64,000 nt of DNA from Prorocentrum cordatum (GCA_963575745.1 CAUYUJ010018727.1:425393-489392), one strand, 5' to 3'. Shown: positions 30,831 through 41,224, counted from the first letter of the stretch. The notes: generated by a model from the letters alone, not told the origin. Translations and numbers: made by a program.

Positions 30831-30834
30831 GTGT

Positions 30835-31025
30835 CCAAGTCGGAAGCTCGAGCGCCACGGCGGGCCCGGCCACCTCCCTTCACTTCTCCCATAACATGTG
30901 GTTGCTCGAGCGCCACCGCGGGCGGGCCTGGCCATCTCCCGAAAGTCCTCCCATAACATAAGTTTGCTCGAACGCCACATTGGGCCCGGCCAGCTCCCGC
31001 ATTTCCACCCATAACATATCTACCC
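30835..31025. repeat. Three tandem ~66-bp units
   Basis: Each has gctcgagcgccac-gcgggc, cggccagctcccg and cccataacat-. Starts near 30840, 30903 and 30966. Confidence 0.85.
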
Positions 31026-31082
31026 CACCTCGAAGCGAGCGCTGCATGTATCCGCTCACTTGAACGGCGCTTCGCTTCCGAC

Positions 31083-31570
31083 ATGTGGGGCTCAAGAGGA
31101 AAATCTTTCGGCCTGCGTAAGTATGGGGTGCCAGACGACACGTGGCTACCAAGCCTCAACGGTCCAAGGGGCACGGTGCCGGATATACCATCGTCCTGGT
31201 CGATTCGGACCGACAGCCGTAGGTTCCATCATCTCCTACGTCTGCCGCCGGGGTGGCAGTTCACGGCCAGGGCCACATGAGGTCATCTTTCTTGTGTCCC
31301 TGTTTCGCGCTCCATGTATACCAGGTGCCTGCGGCAAACCCCGCCGCCGCGTCTGTGCAACAGCGCTGCAGGAAGAATACTGAGCGCTGGAACAACGCAG
31401 TTCCGACAAGTTGCACGATCAGGACGGGTCATGAACTCGACCCCGTCTTCGTTCGCGCGGTCGGCACCCCGCGGCAGGTCAGCGAGTGGTTTGAACGGGG
31501 GAGGATCGTGATCCCGACGTCGCCATCGTCCGCGCGGTATGGAGGAGAAAGAGGAGGAGGATCGGTGTAA
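31083..31570 (+). other. Coding-like region with a frame change (exons or decayed gene)
   Basis: One + frame (31083-31280) reads FGLRKYGVPDDTWLPSLNGP. A second (31253-31570) reads RAVGTPRQVSEWFERGRIVI and stops at 31568-31570. 'gctgcag|gaagaatac' near 31372 and 'gcggcag|gtcagcgag' near 31476 could be acceptors. The sequence is not simple repeat. It may be part of a gene-1 exon set within the 25.1-36.8 kb gap, or an eroded element. No domain recognised. Confidence 0.3.
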
Positions 31571-31912
31571 ACCCAATGATCATCAGCGATGTTGGAATAA
31601 GCCCGCCTCCAAGCTCCTTTTTTTTTCACAGGCCCCTGCAATGATTCATGTCCACTAGGGCGGTGCCTCGTGGGGGACAGTCGTTTGAAGATCCTGAACC
31701 GCGCCAGTGCGCCATTCTTGGGACTGCGACGCCACGAATCCTTTTGACAGTCGCGTCTCGAAGTTCCTTTCTCGTGCCAGAACGCCAGTCTTGGTATGCA
31801 GCACCGCGAATCAACGTAAGTGCTATGCCTTGATAGCCCGGAATCGTTCCATATCACCGTTCTGGCACGTTAGCCATCGGTATCAGTGGAATTCTTGCGA
31901 ATGTGTTTAAGA
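31571..31912. other. Unassigned spacer with weak internal repeat
   Basis: 'cgccagt-c' followed by 'cgcc(a)cgaatc' appears twice near 31700 and 31785. No gene. Confidence 0.4.
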
Positions 31913-31914
31913 CC

Positions 31915-32215
31915 AGTGCGTGCGGCGCTAAGGCGAGAGCCACACTTTGAAAAGGAACCGTATCAATCTGTTAAACCCTTGTAAGGTTGTTGAACGGATG
32001 TGCGCAGCGCTAATGCGATAACCGCATTTTGGAAACCGACCCGCCCGCAATCCGTGAAATTTTTGTTCATGTTCAAACAAGTTCGCGCGGCGCTAAATCG
32101 ATTTGAAACAGGTCCGCCTTCAATCCATGAAATTCGCCGCAAGGTTGTATGACGATTGTGCGCGGCGCTCAGGCGAGGGCTACATGTTGGAAACGGTCCG
32201 CCCTCCATTTGCGAA
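31915..32215. repeat. Four diverged tandem units of ~75-90 bp
   Basis: Landmark (g/t)(t)gcgcggcgcta(a) near 31920, 32010, 32088 and 32160, each followed by gaaa(c) and ccgcc--caatc(c). Confidence 0.75.
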
Positions 32216-32337
32216 GATGCTGCCAATTTCTCAGCTTCAGGATCTTAAATGGTGAGGCAGTCTCAGGCGAAACGCCCAGCCCGCCCTTCTGACTCGCCTC
32301 GGGGTGCGACAGGGAGGCCTTATTCATAAGGACTAGG

Positions 32338-32410
32338 AATGGAGAAGAAGGAGGAGGAGGAGAAAACGGAGGATGAAGAGGAGAAGAGGGAAACCATGAA
32401 AACGAGGAGG
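32338..32410. repeat. GAA/GGA-rich tract
   Basis: Purine tract immediately before a family D block. Confidence 0.7.
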
Positions 32411-32417
32411 AACAAAT

Positions 32418-32970
32418 TTCTTGGGGGCCTCTTGGGGCCTCCTGGGGGCCTCCTGGGAGCCTCCTCGGGGGCCTTAGGCCTCCTCGGGCCTCTTGGGGCC
32501 CTCTTGGGGCTGTCTCAGAGAGGCGATTTGCCCGTCTGACGCCTTCGGAGGCCGTCTTATGGGGTCTCTCTGGGCCGGCTTGGGTGCCCTCCTGGAGCGC
32601 TTTGGGTCTGCCATGGGGGCCTCTCGGGAGGTGCTTGGGCGATCTTGGGGTCCTCTTGGGCCGGCTCGGGGCCCTCTTCGGGGCCTCGTCCGCTGAGTCG
32701 GAGCTATTTGGGAGGCCCCTTGGGCCGTCTCAGGTCGTCGGAAGCCCAAACAGGCGAGAACCTCACAATTCGTCGAACACGTTGCGGAAATCAATCGTTT
32801 TTGCTTCCTCGGGCTCTCTTGAAGAGCCTCCTCGTGAGGCCCTCTTGGGCCGTTTTGGGAACCTCTTGAGTTGCGTTGAGGCCATCTTCAGAGCCTCTTG
32901 AGCCGTCGTGGGTCATCTCGGCCCGTCTTCATGTTATCTTGACTGCAATTGAAGCCGTCTTAGAGGCAAG
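32418..32970. repeat. Family D block with AT-rich core
   Basis: Core at ~32735-32810 introduced by 'aggtcgtcggaagcccaaac', ending in caatcgttttt. Flanks are cctcttgg words. Confidence 0.85.
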
Positions 32971-33034
32971 ATTGGCCGCTCGCCTGCACGCCGACAAGAC
33001 CGCCGGAGAGCAATTTCAGGGGGGGATGTTTCAG

Positions 33035-33115
33035 GGATGCGTGCGAGTTAGGGGGCTGAAGAAACTTCCCAGACAAAAACAAGCATTCTAACACGCCCAC
33101 TCCGTGCAAGCACGG
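33035..33115. repeat. Short duplicated segment, copy 1
   Basis: 'cccagacaaaaacaagcatt-taacacg-ccactccgtgc-agcacggtg' matches 34045-34105 (cccagacaacagacgagcatgctagcacg). Confidence 0.7.
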
Positions 33116-33129
33116 TGGTTTGGAGGCGT

Positions 33130-33360
33130 ATTGGGGACCTCCTGAGGTTGTCTTGGGGACTCCTTGGACCTTCGGGGCTATCTTAGAAGACGCCTGAGCT
33201 GTCGCAGGGGGGCCCTTGGCCCGTCTGGCGCAGGCGGAATCCGTCCTCGGCGCAGGCGGAATCCGTCCTCGGGGCCCCTCTGGGCCGTTTTTTGGGGGGC
33301 CCTCCTGGAGCGCTTGAGGGCCGTCCACGCGGCCTGTTGGGCGATCGTGGGGGTCCTCTT
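33130..33360. repeat. Family D-like block
   Basis: Includes an exact tandem 'cggaatccgtcctcgg-gc' pair at ~33235-33270. Confidence 0.7.
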
Positions 33361-33367
33361 GCCTGGC

Positions 33368-33490
33368 ATCGCTCGGACGTGTGCATTTTTCCTTCGGCGA
33401 GGACCATCTAGGAGAATCCTCGACCATCTGGCGAAAAAAACACGCACAAAACCGAAAAAAGCACAGGGAATGGACGTCCGAGCGTGGGCC
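33368..33490. mobile_element. Family U inverted-repeat element, copy 1
   Basis: The left end ggcatcgctcggacgtgtgc and right end aatggacgtccgagcgtggg are near-complementary. The interior gaccatct-g-gaaaaaaacacgcac is shared with 50295-50425. Confidence 0.7.
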
Positions 33491-33602
33491 ATCGTGGGGG
33501 TCCTCTCAGGCAGACTCGGGTTTCTTTGGGGGGCCCTCACCGGCTGTCTGGGAGCTATCCTAGAAGCCCCTCGGGCCGTCGTGGGCGCTCGGGAGCCCAA
33601 TG

Positions 33603-33764
33603 TCAGGAGGGAAAGAAGCACACAGACACAATGAATCGTCGAATCCCCAGAAAATATAGGAAAATGTGGGCAGTGGGGGGGAAGACAGAAACCCAGAAAA
33701 TATGGAAAACTATTGGCAATCCTTTTATTTGTGTGTATTTATTTGTGTGTCCCAGGGCCCCTTC
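33603..33764. mobile_element. Family A element, copy 3 (162 bp)
   Basis: TCAGGAGGGAAAGAAGCACA ... GGGCCCCTTC. Flanked by caatg (33598-33602) and gaatg (33765-33769), a 5-bp duplication with one change. Confidence 0.85.
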
Positions 33765-33809
33765 GAATGGGCGAGAGCTTCAAATTCTGGTTCAATAACC
33801 TGAGGATCA

Positions 33810-33965
33810 TCATGGGGGGGCCTCTGGGCCTTGGGGTCCTCTCTGGCCGTCTCCAATGCCTCTTGAGCTGTCCCGGGCCATCTTGAGCCGTTTTGGTATC
33901 GTCTTGGCTATCTGCGAAGCCGTCCTGGAGACCATCTTGGCCGTTTGGAGGCTGATCAGAGCGAC
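33810..33965. repeat. Family D block
   Basis: ggcctctgggccttgg, gccatcttgagccgttttgg and similar words. Confidence 0.75.
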
Positions 33966-34044
33966 GGGAAACATTGTCAGAGGGGACGATTTCTAAGTAC
34001 ACGCGTGCCGGGGGCGGGGTGCGGCGGCCCTAGAAAACATACAA

Positions 34045-34105
34045 AAAGCTCCCAGACAACAGACGAGCATGCTAGCACGTCCACTCCGTGCCGGCACGGT
34101 GACGG
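34045..34105. repeat. Short duplicated segment, copy 2
   Basis: Partner of 33035-33115. Confidence 0.7.
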
Positions 34106-34585
34106 ACTTCCCCCTGTTAACAGCCACCAGAGAACCGACAAAATTCCGAAGGTCCGCGCGGACATCCAAACCTCTACGTTTATGTGTGTAGATTCGAATT
34201 CTAGACGCTTCGCCTAACCCCACCAGCCGACTTCTCCCCGCCGTTCCTGCGCCGTCCCAGTGCCGGTCGCCGCGCTCGTCCCCAACTGTCGGAATGCTTG
34301 GCTTGACCACCTGGTAGCGCTGCCGCGCAACTGCGTCCCCACCTGCTGGGATGTCTGTACCGGTCACCTCTTAATGTGGGTCATTTTGTCCCAGGCACGT
34401 GCGCACGCCCTTTGGCCTATGCGCCACTGCGGCTAATGACCTTCGTTCAGCGCCCCGAACGTTGCCCCGCTTCTTGACATTAATCCTGGAGCCGCCGACC
34501 AAAAAAAAATAACCCCACCAGCCCATCCAGAAACGATGCCCAGAGGAATTGCCTCGATCAGGGAAGTGGGCAGCACACAGAGGAA
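34106..34585. other. Unassigned spacer
   Basis: No gene supported. Contains 'ccagcccatccagaaacgat' shared with ~1950. Confidence 0.4.
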
Positions 34586-34589
34586 GGGT

Positions 34590-35065
34590 CCCCCAGTGGA
34601 GGCCTCTTGGAGCGTCTTGGGGGCCTCTTGGCGGTCCCAGACGCCTCTTAGAGCGTCTTGGGTGCCTCGGAGAGCTTCTTGGGGCCTCTTGGGGGTCTCT
34701 TGGGAACATCTTGGAGGCCTCTTGGGCGCCTGTTGGGGCCTCCTTGGGCCTCCTGGGCGCCTCTTGGGGCCCTCTTGAAGCGCTTTTGGGAGCCTCGGGA
34801 GCGCTCTTGGAGCCCTCTTGGGCCATCTCGGAGCCATCTTGAGGCCTCGGATGGCCATCGGAAGCGAAAAGGCGAGAAAGCCAAAAACATTGATTTTACC
34901 AAGGTTTTTGGAGAATTTGGGCGTCTTTGGGGCCTCCTGGGAGAGATTTCTGGCCACTTGGAACCGTCTTGGAGCGGTTTTGGGGCCTCGTGGGGCATCG
35001 TGGGAGCCATCTTGAGGCATCTTTGGATATTTTGAGCCATCTTGGAGGTCATCTTGGGCTCAGCC
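34590..35065. repeat. Family D block with AT-rich core
   Basis: Core at ~34850-34920: ggccatcggaagcgaaaagg, then cattgattttacc. Flanked by cctcttgggggtctcttgg words. Confidence 0.88.
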
Positions 35066-35091
35066 AGGCGCTGCTGGTGTCATCTTAAGCC

Positions 35092-35092
<1 letters not shown>

Positions 35093-35122
<30 letters not shown>
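35093..35122. repeat. Poly-C tract (~29 bp)
   Basis: Uninterrupted C run. Confidence 0.97.
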
Positions 35123-35123
<1 letters not shown>

Positions 35124-35169
35124 CAGGAGGCTAAGCTGTGGCCAGAGCTTCCGTAAACTTAATGATTCT

Positions 35170-35480
35170 GGTATTGTCGCCGAGGCCTCTTGGAGCGTCT
35201 TGGGTGCCTCTGGGGGGCCTCGTGGGGGTCTCTTGGGGGCCTCTTGGGGGCATCCTGGGGGCCTCTTGGAGGCCCCTTTGGGCCTCCCGGCCACCTCTTG
35301 GGGAACTCTTAGGGCACCCTTGGGAGCCTTGGGAGCGCTCGTGGGGCCATGTCGGATGAGATCGATCAACGAAGGGGGGGTCCTGAATTAGCGTCGCCCC
35401 TCCAAGAGGCAAAAATGGGGCCAAGGCCTTAATAAAACCAATGATTTTGGCTTCCTCGCCGAGGCCGTTTTGGACGCTCC
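35170..35480. repeat. Family D block
   Basis: ggcctcttggagcgtcttgg words, then 'aataaaaccaatgattttgg', which matches part of the family D core. Confidence 0.8.
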
Positions 35481-35589
35481 GACGACTCGCGGAAATCCCC
35501 GTCCAGGTCCAGGGGAGTGGGTCGGGGGAGGGGTAAGCCCTTCCCCGAAGGGGAAGAAAGGGGTGGAAGAGGGCTGGTTGTTTTGTACA

Positions 35590-35836
35590 TGTGTGCATAT
35601 ATATATACATATGTGTATATATACATACATACATACATACATACATACATACATACATACATACATACATACATACATACATACATAGATACCTACATAC
35701 ATACATACATACATACATACATACATACTTACATACTTACATACTTACATACTTACATACTTACATACTTACATACTTACATATACATATACATATACAT
35801 ATACATGTACATGTACATATACATATACATATACAC
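35590..35836. repeat. (ACAT)n tetranucleotide array grading to (ACATAT)n
   Basis: Pure (ACAT)n to ~35710, then (ACTTACAT)n, then (ACATAT)n with ACATGT. Confidence 0.97.
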
Positions 35837-35924
35837 ACGTATTATCCCGGACCCCCCCCACCTCTCCCTGAAATCGGACCCCCGAATCCCGGGCCCACGG
35901 GTGCACAGATCCGTGGCCCCGGGG

Positions 35925-36475
35925 ACCCCCTGGACGCCCCTGCAGGAAGCCCCCCTGGAAGCACTTGCGGGGCCTGGGCAACAAGTTGAAATTGGTCAGG
36001 AGGTCGGCCGAACCCCCCCCCGAGGGCCCCAAGAGGCCCCAGACACCCACCAGACGCCCGAAGACGACCCAAAGAAAATCCCCAAGAGGCTTCCAAAAAG
36101 TAGAAGGTTTTCGTATAATTTTTGAAACGCCCTGTTCTTCGGTCTTCTGGGCGTCCAAGACCGCCTGGGAACCGAGAAAATCAAACGAACCGGAAGGGCT
36201 TCCAGGCAGTCCAAGAGAGCACCAAGACGGCACAGCAGGGTTCCAAGATGGCCTGAGAGAGAACCATGACGGCTCAAGATGGCCCCAAGACGCCCTCCGA
36301 AGCATTCCAAATCGTGACCCGGTCGTTCAGGGAGACCGCGGTTAGAGACAGGGTGGCACGAGGAAGCCCACAGAGGCCCCCAGAAGATGCCCAGGAGGCC
36401 CCCAGGAGGCTTAAAAAAAACCTGAAAATTTCCGTGAGACCCCCAGAGGCTCTCCAAGGAGGAGCCTCCGCCAAA
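35925..36475. repeat. Family D-like block, reverse orientation
   Basis: C/A-rich complement words (ccaagaggcccc, ccaagatgg, ggaggccccc). Family D occurs in both orientations along the window. Confidence 0.75.
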
Positions 36476-36699
36476 AGAGCTGAGGAGGATGGGGAAGAAT
36501 TCGCAGGGTAGGGCGAGAATGGGGAAAAAGAAACATGGAGGCAGGACAGCGAATAACATTATTATAACGGCGATGCCGAGGGAAAAACCAACAAGGAGTT
36601 ATCGAACCATGTTTTGTTTGATTGCCTTGCCATTCCGCCTGCATGCCAAATTCCAAGGACCAAGGTGCATGGCGCGAAGTGCCAATGTAGTCTTGTATG

Positions 36700-36765
36700 T
36701 GTGTATATATATATATATGTGTGTATCTGCGTGTGTGTGTGTGTGCGTGTGTGTTCGTATTCCAT
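36700..36765. repeat. (GT)n/(TA)n microsatellite
   Basis: gtgtatatatatatatgtgt then (GT)n, directly upstream of the 36771 exon. Could contribute to its acceptor region. Confidence 0.9.
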
Positions 36766-36770
36766 TCGAG

Positions 36771-37190
36771 CTGTCCCTTTTCGCCGCGCGGCCGGGCTTT
36801 GGTACCGAGGAGAGCAAGCTGAGCTACCGCGGCGTCCTTTCCCAGATCGGCTTCACCAACTGGTTGTGGTACAGGTGCGTCCGACCAAGTCTCGAGGCGA
36901 CGAAGTCCTCGCTCCCGGACATAGATTTGAGCGATTGCCCGTACGGCATAGAGGACATCGACGAGATCTTCAACATGTACTTGCCGGCAGGCAAGCTCAA
37001 AAAAGACGAGAAGGACGACAAGAAGGATAAGAAAGACAAGAAAGACAAGGACAAGGACAAGAAGGATGACAAGAAGGACAAGAAAGACAAGAAGGACGAC
37101 AAGAAAGACGACAAAAAAGAGAAGGACAAGGAAAAAGACAAAAAGAAGAAGAAAGATGCCGTCACACTGAACACCAAGGAGAAACTGCAG
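36771..37190 (+). CDS. Candidate 420-nt exon, gene 1: unique domain plus Lys/Asp-rich tail
   Basis: This is the strongest protein-coding segment in the window after the RNase H. After ...ccattcgag it reads in phase 0 for 140 codons. The first ~75 residues are non-repetitive and include SKLSYRGVLSQIGFTNWLWY, DLSDCPYGIEDIDEIFNMYL and PAGKLKKDEKDD. The next ~50 residues are a KKDKKD-type charged tract built from mixed AAG/AAA and GAC/GAT codons. The end is AVTLNTKEKLQ at CAG|GC (GC donor). An internal consensus GT donor at 36875 (tacag|gtgcgt) is an alternative end, but the frame continues well. Phase 0 at both ends fits 25043-25111 and 38949-39050. The charged tract could be a nuclear or nucleic-acid-binding tail (inference). 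No known family recognised. Confidence 0.65.
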
Positions 37191-37199
37191 GCGTTTTAT

Positions 37200-38160
37200 C
37201 GTTGTTGCCTGGTTGAATGTGGGTGGCGCAGCGGGTCCTCCTTACGAACCGCTGGTGCGGCAGTTTGGGCCCAAAACTAAGACCCGTCGGTGCCTCCTCC
37301 CTTATAGTCTCCACTTCTCTAAGGTAGGGGGACCAAGGGGTGGCTGGAGGAGGAAGGGAGAGGAGGTAAAGGAAGGTGAGAGGGCAGGGGGGCGGAGGGT
37401 GGACAACGGGTGGAGGGGGATGGGATGGGGAGTTTAGGACGGACGAGGGGTGGATGGCGGAAGAGCTGGGAAGGAGATAGTGAGATGCAGCAGGGAAGAG
37501 GGAGTGAGAGAGCGAGAAGACAGAAGGAACAAGAAGGAGGGCTGAGGACGAGGGGGACACGAGGGAGGAAGGGAAGGATGAGAGAAAACGAATGTACCGT
37601 GTCTGGCGTGTCTAGGGTGCATGCGGTGGTGTGCCTGGGGTGTGTCTGGAGTGCATATGGGTCTGTCTGGATCTTTCTGGGGTGCCTCTTTGCGCGCGAT
37701 CCTCTTAACATATTCGCGCTTTTGAAATGTAACCAACCCAGGAACTGTTCACACTCCATTGTTGTGTTCGTGCGCGCACCGCAACATCTCACAGGACTCA
37801 TGCCCAGTGGCTAGACCTCTACGACATAACAATTTCGAGGCCAGGATGCGTGCCAAAGTATTCGCCAGCTTTCGGGGGTTTAGACACAGCCAAGTTGCGT
37901 GTAGACGCATTATTGTTGGTGTAGAAGCATGCGTTTTTTGTGTCTACGCTGGCTCGCTTACGGTGGTCAATGTTCAAGCTCATGAGGGTACTACGCCTCC
38001 GATTCTTCCGCCGTAGAGAGCAGAAGGGATGAGCCAGACAAGGGCGGTCGGAGGATCATCGCCGTCGAAGTCGTCGGAGCGGGAGTCGTCGTCGGCGTCG
38101 GAATCGCCGGAATTGGAGATGGGGTCGTCGCACTAGGAGTCGTCGGAGTCCTCGTGGCCG
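37200..38160. other. Intron-like region without recognised gene
   Basis: Purine-rich GGA/GAG sequence at 37320-37590, then mixed sequence, then short GTC-rich words at 38045-38165. Nothing supported. Confidence 0.5.
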
Positions 38161-38164
38161 TCGT

Positions 38165-38835
38165 CACGCCGGGGTGTGACGGGGTGTGTCTTGGTGTGTC
38201 TGGTGTGTCTCTGTCGTGTGTCTAAGTGTGTCTGGGGTATGTCGAGGTCTGTCTGGCTTGTGTCTGGGTGAATCTGGGTTGTGTCTGGCGTGTGTCCGGC
38301 GAGTATCGGAGGTTTGCCTTGCGCGTGCCTGGCGTGTATTTGGGTGTGTCAGGCGTGTGTCTGTGCTGTGTCTGAGTGTGTCTGGCATACGTAAGGGTTT
38401 GTCTGGCGTGTGCGTGGCGTGTGTATGGCGCGTGTCTGGCGTGTGTCTGGCGTGTCAGTGTGTGTCTGGCGTGTGTCTGAGTGTGGCTTGGAGTGTCTGG
38501 CGTGTGTTTGGGGGGTCTCTGGGTGTGTCGGGCGTGTGTCAGGCGTTTGTCTGGCGTGTGCCTGGCGTGTTTGGCGTGTGTATGGCGTGTGGCGTGTGTC
38601 TGGCGTGTTTCAAACGTGTGTCTGGCGTGCGTCCGGCGTGCGTCTGAGGTGTGTCTGGCGTGTGTATGGCTTATGTCTTGCGGGTGTATGGCGTGTGTCT
38701 GGCGTGTTTTTGGCGTGTGTCTGGGTGTGTCTGGCGTGTGTCTTGGTGTGCCTGCCGCGTGTCTGGCGTGCGTCTGGCGTGTGTCTGGCGTCCACGGTGT
38801 GTCTGGGGTGTGTCCGGGGTTGGTACGATGTTGTG
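38165..38835. repeat. 11-bp minisatellite, consensus gtgtgtctggc
   Basis: About 60 degenerate units over 670 bp (gtgtgtctggc, gtgtgtatggc and similar). Frames read SGVCLACVWRV-like repeats on + and RHTPDTRQTHA-like repeats on -. An 11-bp period gives a 33-bp (11-residue) coding period. Confidence 0.95.
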
Positions 38836-38948
38836 CCCATGCGATCTCGAATCGGCTTCTCCTAGATACCCATCCGGCAAGATTCGACTGGCCTCTTCTG
38901 AGGTTAGCCACGTATCGTTCGAACAAGTGAACCTGCACCGATCTGCAG

Positions 38949-39050
38949 CGGCTTCTGAAGGTTGAGCACTTGCTCAAGAACATGATCTTCGGGGAGGACG
39001 GAAAGAAGAAGACGATCACCACAGGTTGGGCGAACATGATCGAAGAGAAG
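38949..39050 (+). CDS. Candidate internal exon, gene 1
   Basis: The acceptor caccgatctgcag is followed in phase 0 by RLLKVEHLLKNMIFGEDGKK, then KTITTGWANMIEEK, ending AAG|GA (GA donor). The frame stays open a little further (DFATSK), so the end is uncertain; a GT donor (accacag|gttggg) near 39024 is an alternative. It follows 36771-37190 in phase; the junction (...TKEKLQ + RLLKVEHLLK...) would make a continuous amphipathic helix, which supports the join. No family recognised. Confidence 0.6.
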
Positions 39051-39134
39051 GACTTTGCCACATCAAAGCCCCGCCCTACCGCCTTTTCCCTTGGGTGTGA
39101 GAGCGCGAAGGTGGGAGAAGCAGAACTCAGGGTC

Positions 39135-39345
39135 TATTTCGGTGCGATCCATCCGATTAGATATCGAGTCTGGCCGGCCCGATCCGATTCGATTCCGATA
39201 TTCTGGCGATCTGATGTTGCCCGCTGTTTGCCAGCGGTGTTCGGCATCCTGGCGGTCGATCCGACTAGATCCCGACTCAGTGCCGATGCGGCCCGACCTG
39301 ACGGATGTCCTTATCCGACCCGACTTTGCGAGTCGATGTTGCCGG
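39135..39345. repeat. Family N repeat, diverged copy
   Basis: gatccgattcgattccgat, gatccgactagatcccgact and similar, weakly matching 14845-15065. Confidence 0.5.
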
Positions 39346-39975
39346 TTCTTGGAAGCAGGGGGAGGCAGGACGCAACTCTTGGGTGGTCGAAAACCCGAAA
39401 ACCAGCCTAATTCAGCACAGTCCCGCCTAGCCCGCTTGACCTGACCGAATCCTTGGATGAATCCGGCTCCATGGCCCCAGAACTCAAGGGTCGTGACGCC
39501 CGCTGAACCCCAGAGCGATTCAGCTCATCCCGATGATTGGCTATTCAGCCGGACCAGGTTTAAATGGCCTTATACTTGCTTGTAATCCTTCTGACGAAGA
39601 TCTCCCATGAGTGGCCTCCTGCTGGGGGGCGGGAGCAGCACACGCGCGTGTGCGTGGCAGTTTCCCCCCGAGGACATCAACGTGCTTGTCCCCTGGGAGT
39701 TCCAGATAGGACCACCCCGCCGCACGCCTTCGCGGGGCCTCGCTCTCCCTCCTCGAGGAAAAAAAACTGCACGAGTGGAAGCCTTCCACGGTCCGCGCGG
39801 ATTCGTTGCATTTGCGCGGGGCTCCCCCAGACATGCTCGCGTCGTGAAAAACTCAGGACGGGCGGTGCTTGGCCGCGTTCTTCGCCTCCAGGTTCCTCTG
39901 CCAGGCCCCGTGGCCGTCAAGAAACAGCTCGGGGCGAAAAGCCGGTACACTGGGGAACGGGTCGGGTCGGCAGCC
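39346..39975. other. Unassigned, intron-like
   Basis: GC-rich, several accidental open frames. A fragment near 39905-39935 (cgtggccgtcaagaaacagctcgg) resembles family P/S phrases. No gene supported. Confidence 0.35.
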
Positions 39976-39984
39976 TTGAGACGG

Positions 39985-40215
39985 GGGTCAATGCAAACGG
40001 GGGGTCAGCCAGAGCGCCCGATCTTGCAGGATCCTGCAGGGCCAGGGTCGCACTGACCCGGGTTTGGGTGCAGGGTCCTGCAGGATCTTGCAGGATCCTT
40101 CGCATTGACCCGGGTTTGGGTGAGGGTCTTGCAGGATCTTGCAGGATTCTGCAAGGCCTGGCTGACCCGGGTCTGGATTGACCCGGGTCAGAAGATCTCT
40201 GATCAGGCATTCCGG
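39985..40215. repeat. Degenerate tandem repeat with gacccgggt and tgcaggatc
   Basis: 'tgacccgggtttgggtg-agggtc-tgcaggatcttgcaggat' occurs about 2.5 times with ~70-bp period. gacccgggtc is palindromic. Confidence 0.85.
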
Positions 40216-40442
40216 GGACGCCGGTCTGCGAAAATCGAGACATCCCGGGGTGGGGCGTGCGCCCACCTCCTCGCCTTGCTTGGTTCGGGCGAGAGTTGGA
40301 GATAGGATTAAGTTGGGCCTGTCCCACCCCTCTTGGACGCCCCCCTCCTGGACGCCCCCGACCCCCGACCCCCGCCCTCCTCCGATCGCCCGGGGCGGGC
40401 GCAGTGGGCGGGGCGCGGCCCCCAGCGCACGTCATGCGGCAG

Positions 40443-40478
40443 TGCATGCAGCTCGAGTACACCACCAAGAAGAAGAAG
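40443..40478 (+). CDS. Candidate 36-nt micro-exon, gene 1
   Basis: After cgtcatgcggcag it reads CMQLEYTTKKKK in phase 0 and ends AAG|GA (GA donor). The frame extends upstream a little (HVMRQ), so an earlier acceptor (gcccccag at ~40425) is possible but would shift phase. Phase 0 at both ends fits 38949-39050. Very short, so chance is a real alternative. Confidence 0.35.
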
Positions 40479-40553
40479 GAGCGCGCCCGCCGCCGCCGGC
40501 TTCCCCTCGGCCCCCTCGTGTCGTGCCAGCGGGCCCGTGCGGGCTCGACTTAT

Positions 40554-40728
40554 GTCGGGCGTGTCCCCCTACAGGGGGGATTTCCACGAAAAATAAGACA
40601 TACCCAAAAAATACCCCCCCCCAAAAAAAAAATACTGAAAAAAAAGTCCCCAAATTATTTTTGGATTATGTTTAAGGTATTTTTTTGATTTTTCGTTGAA
40701 AATCCCCCTGTAGGGGGACAGGCCCGAC
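40554..40728. mobile_element. Family C element, intact (175 bp)
   Basis: The termini GTCGGGCGTGTCCCCCTACA and TGTAGGGGGACAGGCCCGAC are inverted repeats of ~35 bp. They are flanked by ttat (40550-40553) and ttaa (40729-40732). Each end carries a near-palindrome CCCCCTACAGGGGG. Very AT-rich interior. TTAA targeting is a known property of piggyBac-type transposons; assignment is inferred. Confidence 0.85.
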
Positions 40729-40739
40729 TTAAAGCTCGA

Positions 40740-41220
40740 CCGACGGCCGCCTCGAGGGCGGCCTCGCCCGCGCCGAGCCGCTCCGGCCCTGGGCTTCTGG
40801 CGCTGCGGTGCGTCCCTGTAGGCGTGCTGCACAGCGCGCGCGCGTGCGCCCGGCTGGGCTGCTCTGAGCGGGCCCGGCTCCTCTCTCAGGCTCCTTCCTG
40901 GGCCGGCGCCGCGTCGCTCTCCTCCCCCCTTTCCTGCGCGGTGGCCGACTGCGCCCATGACGCACCCCGTTTTGCTTTTTCCTCGCCGGCGCAGTCCCTC
41001 TGCCTGGTCGCCGATTTGAGCTGATGCACTCGATCCGATCCGTCGTAGCGATGCGATCCTGTCGTCTCTCTCTCTCTCTATCAGCCGGCGGCGTACAGGG
41101 TGGGGGGGGTGGCGTGGGAGGGGGCGGCCTGTGAGGAAGGCAGGAGGCGGGTTCTCTAACGGGATGCCCCCGATCATGACCCCCTGGAAATGACAAAGTC
41201 TGTTATTCCCTCCTGCCCAT
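40740..41220. other. GC-rich spacer, no supported gene
   Basis: CT run at 41068-41082. Nothing else recognised. Confidence 0.4.
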
Positions 41221-41224
41221 CCAG

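Noticed and set aside
35590-35836. Origin or promoter-like AT-rich ACAT tract
   Set aside because: A plain tetranucleotide microsatellite; no supporting motif nearby.
38186-39061. Cys/Val/Trp-rich repeat protein or His/Thr-rich protein
   Set aside because: Artefact of the 11-bp minisatellite gtgtgtctggc.
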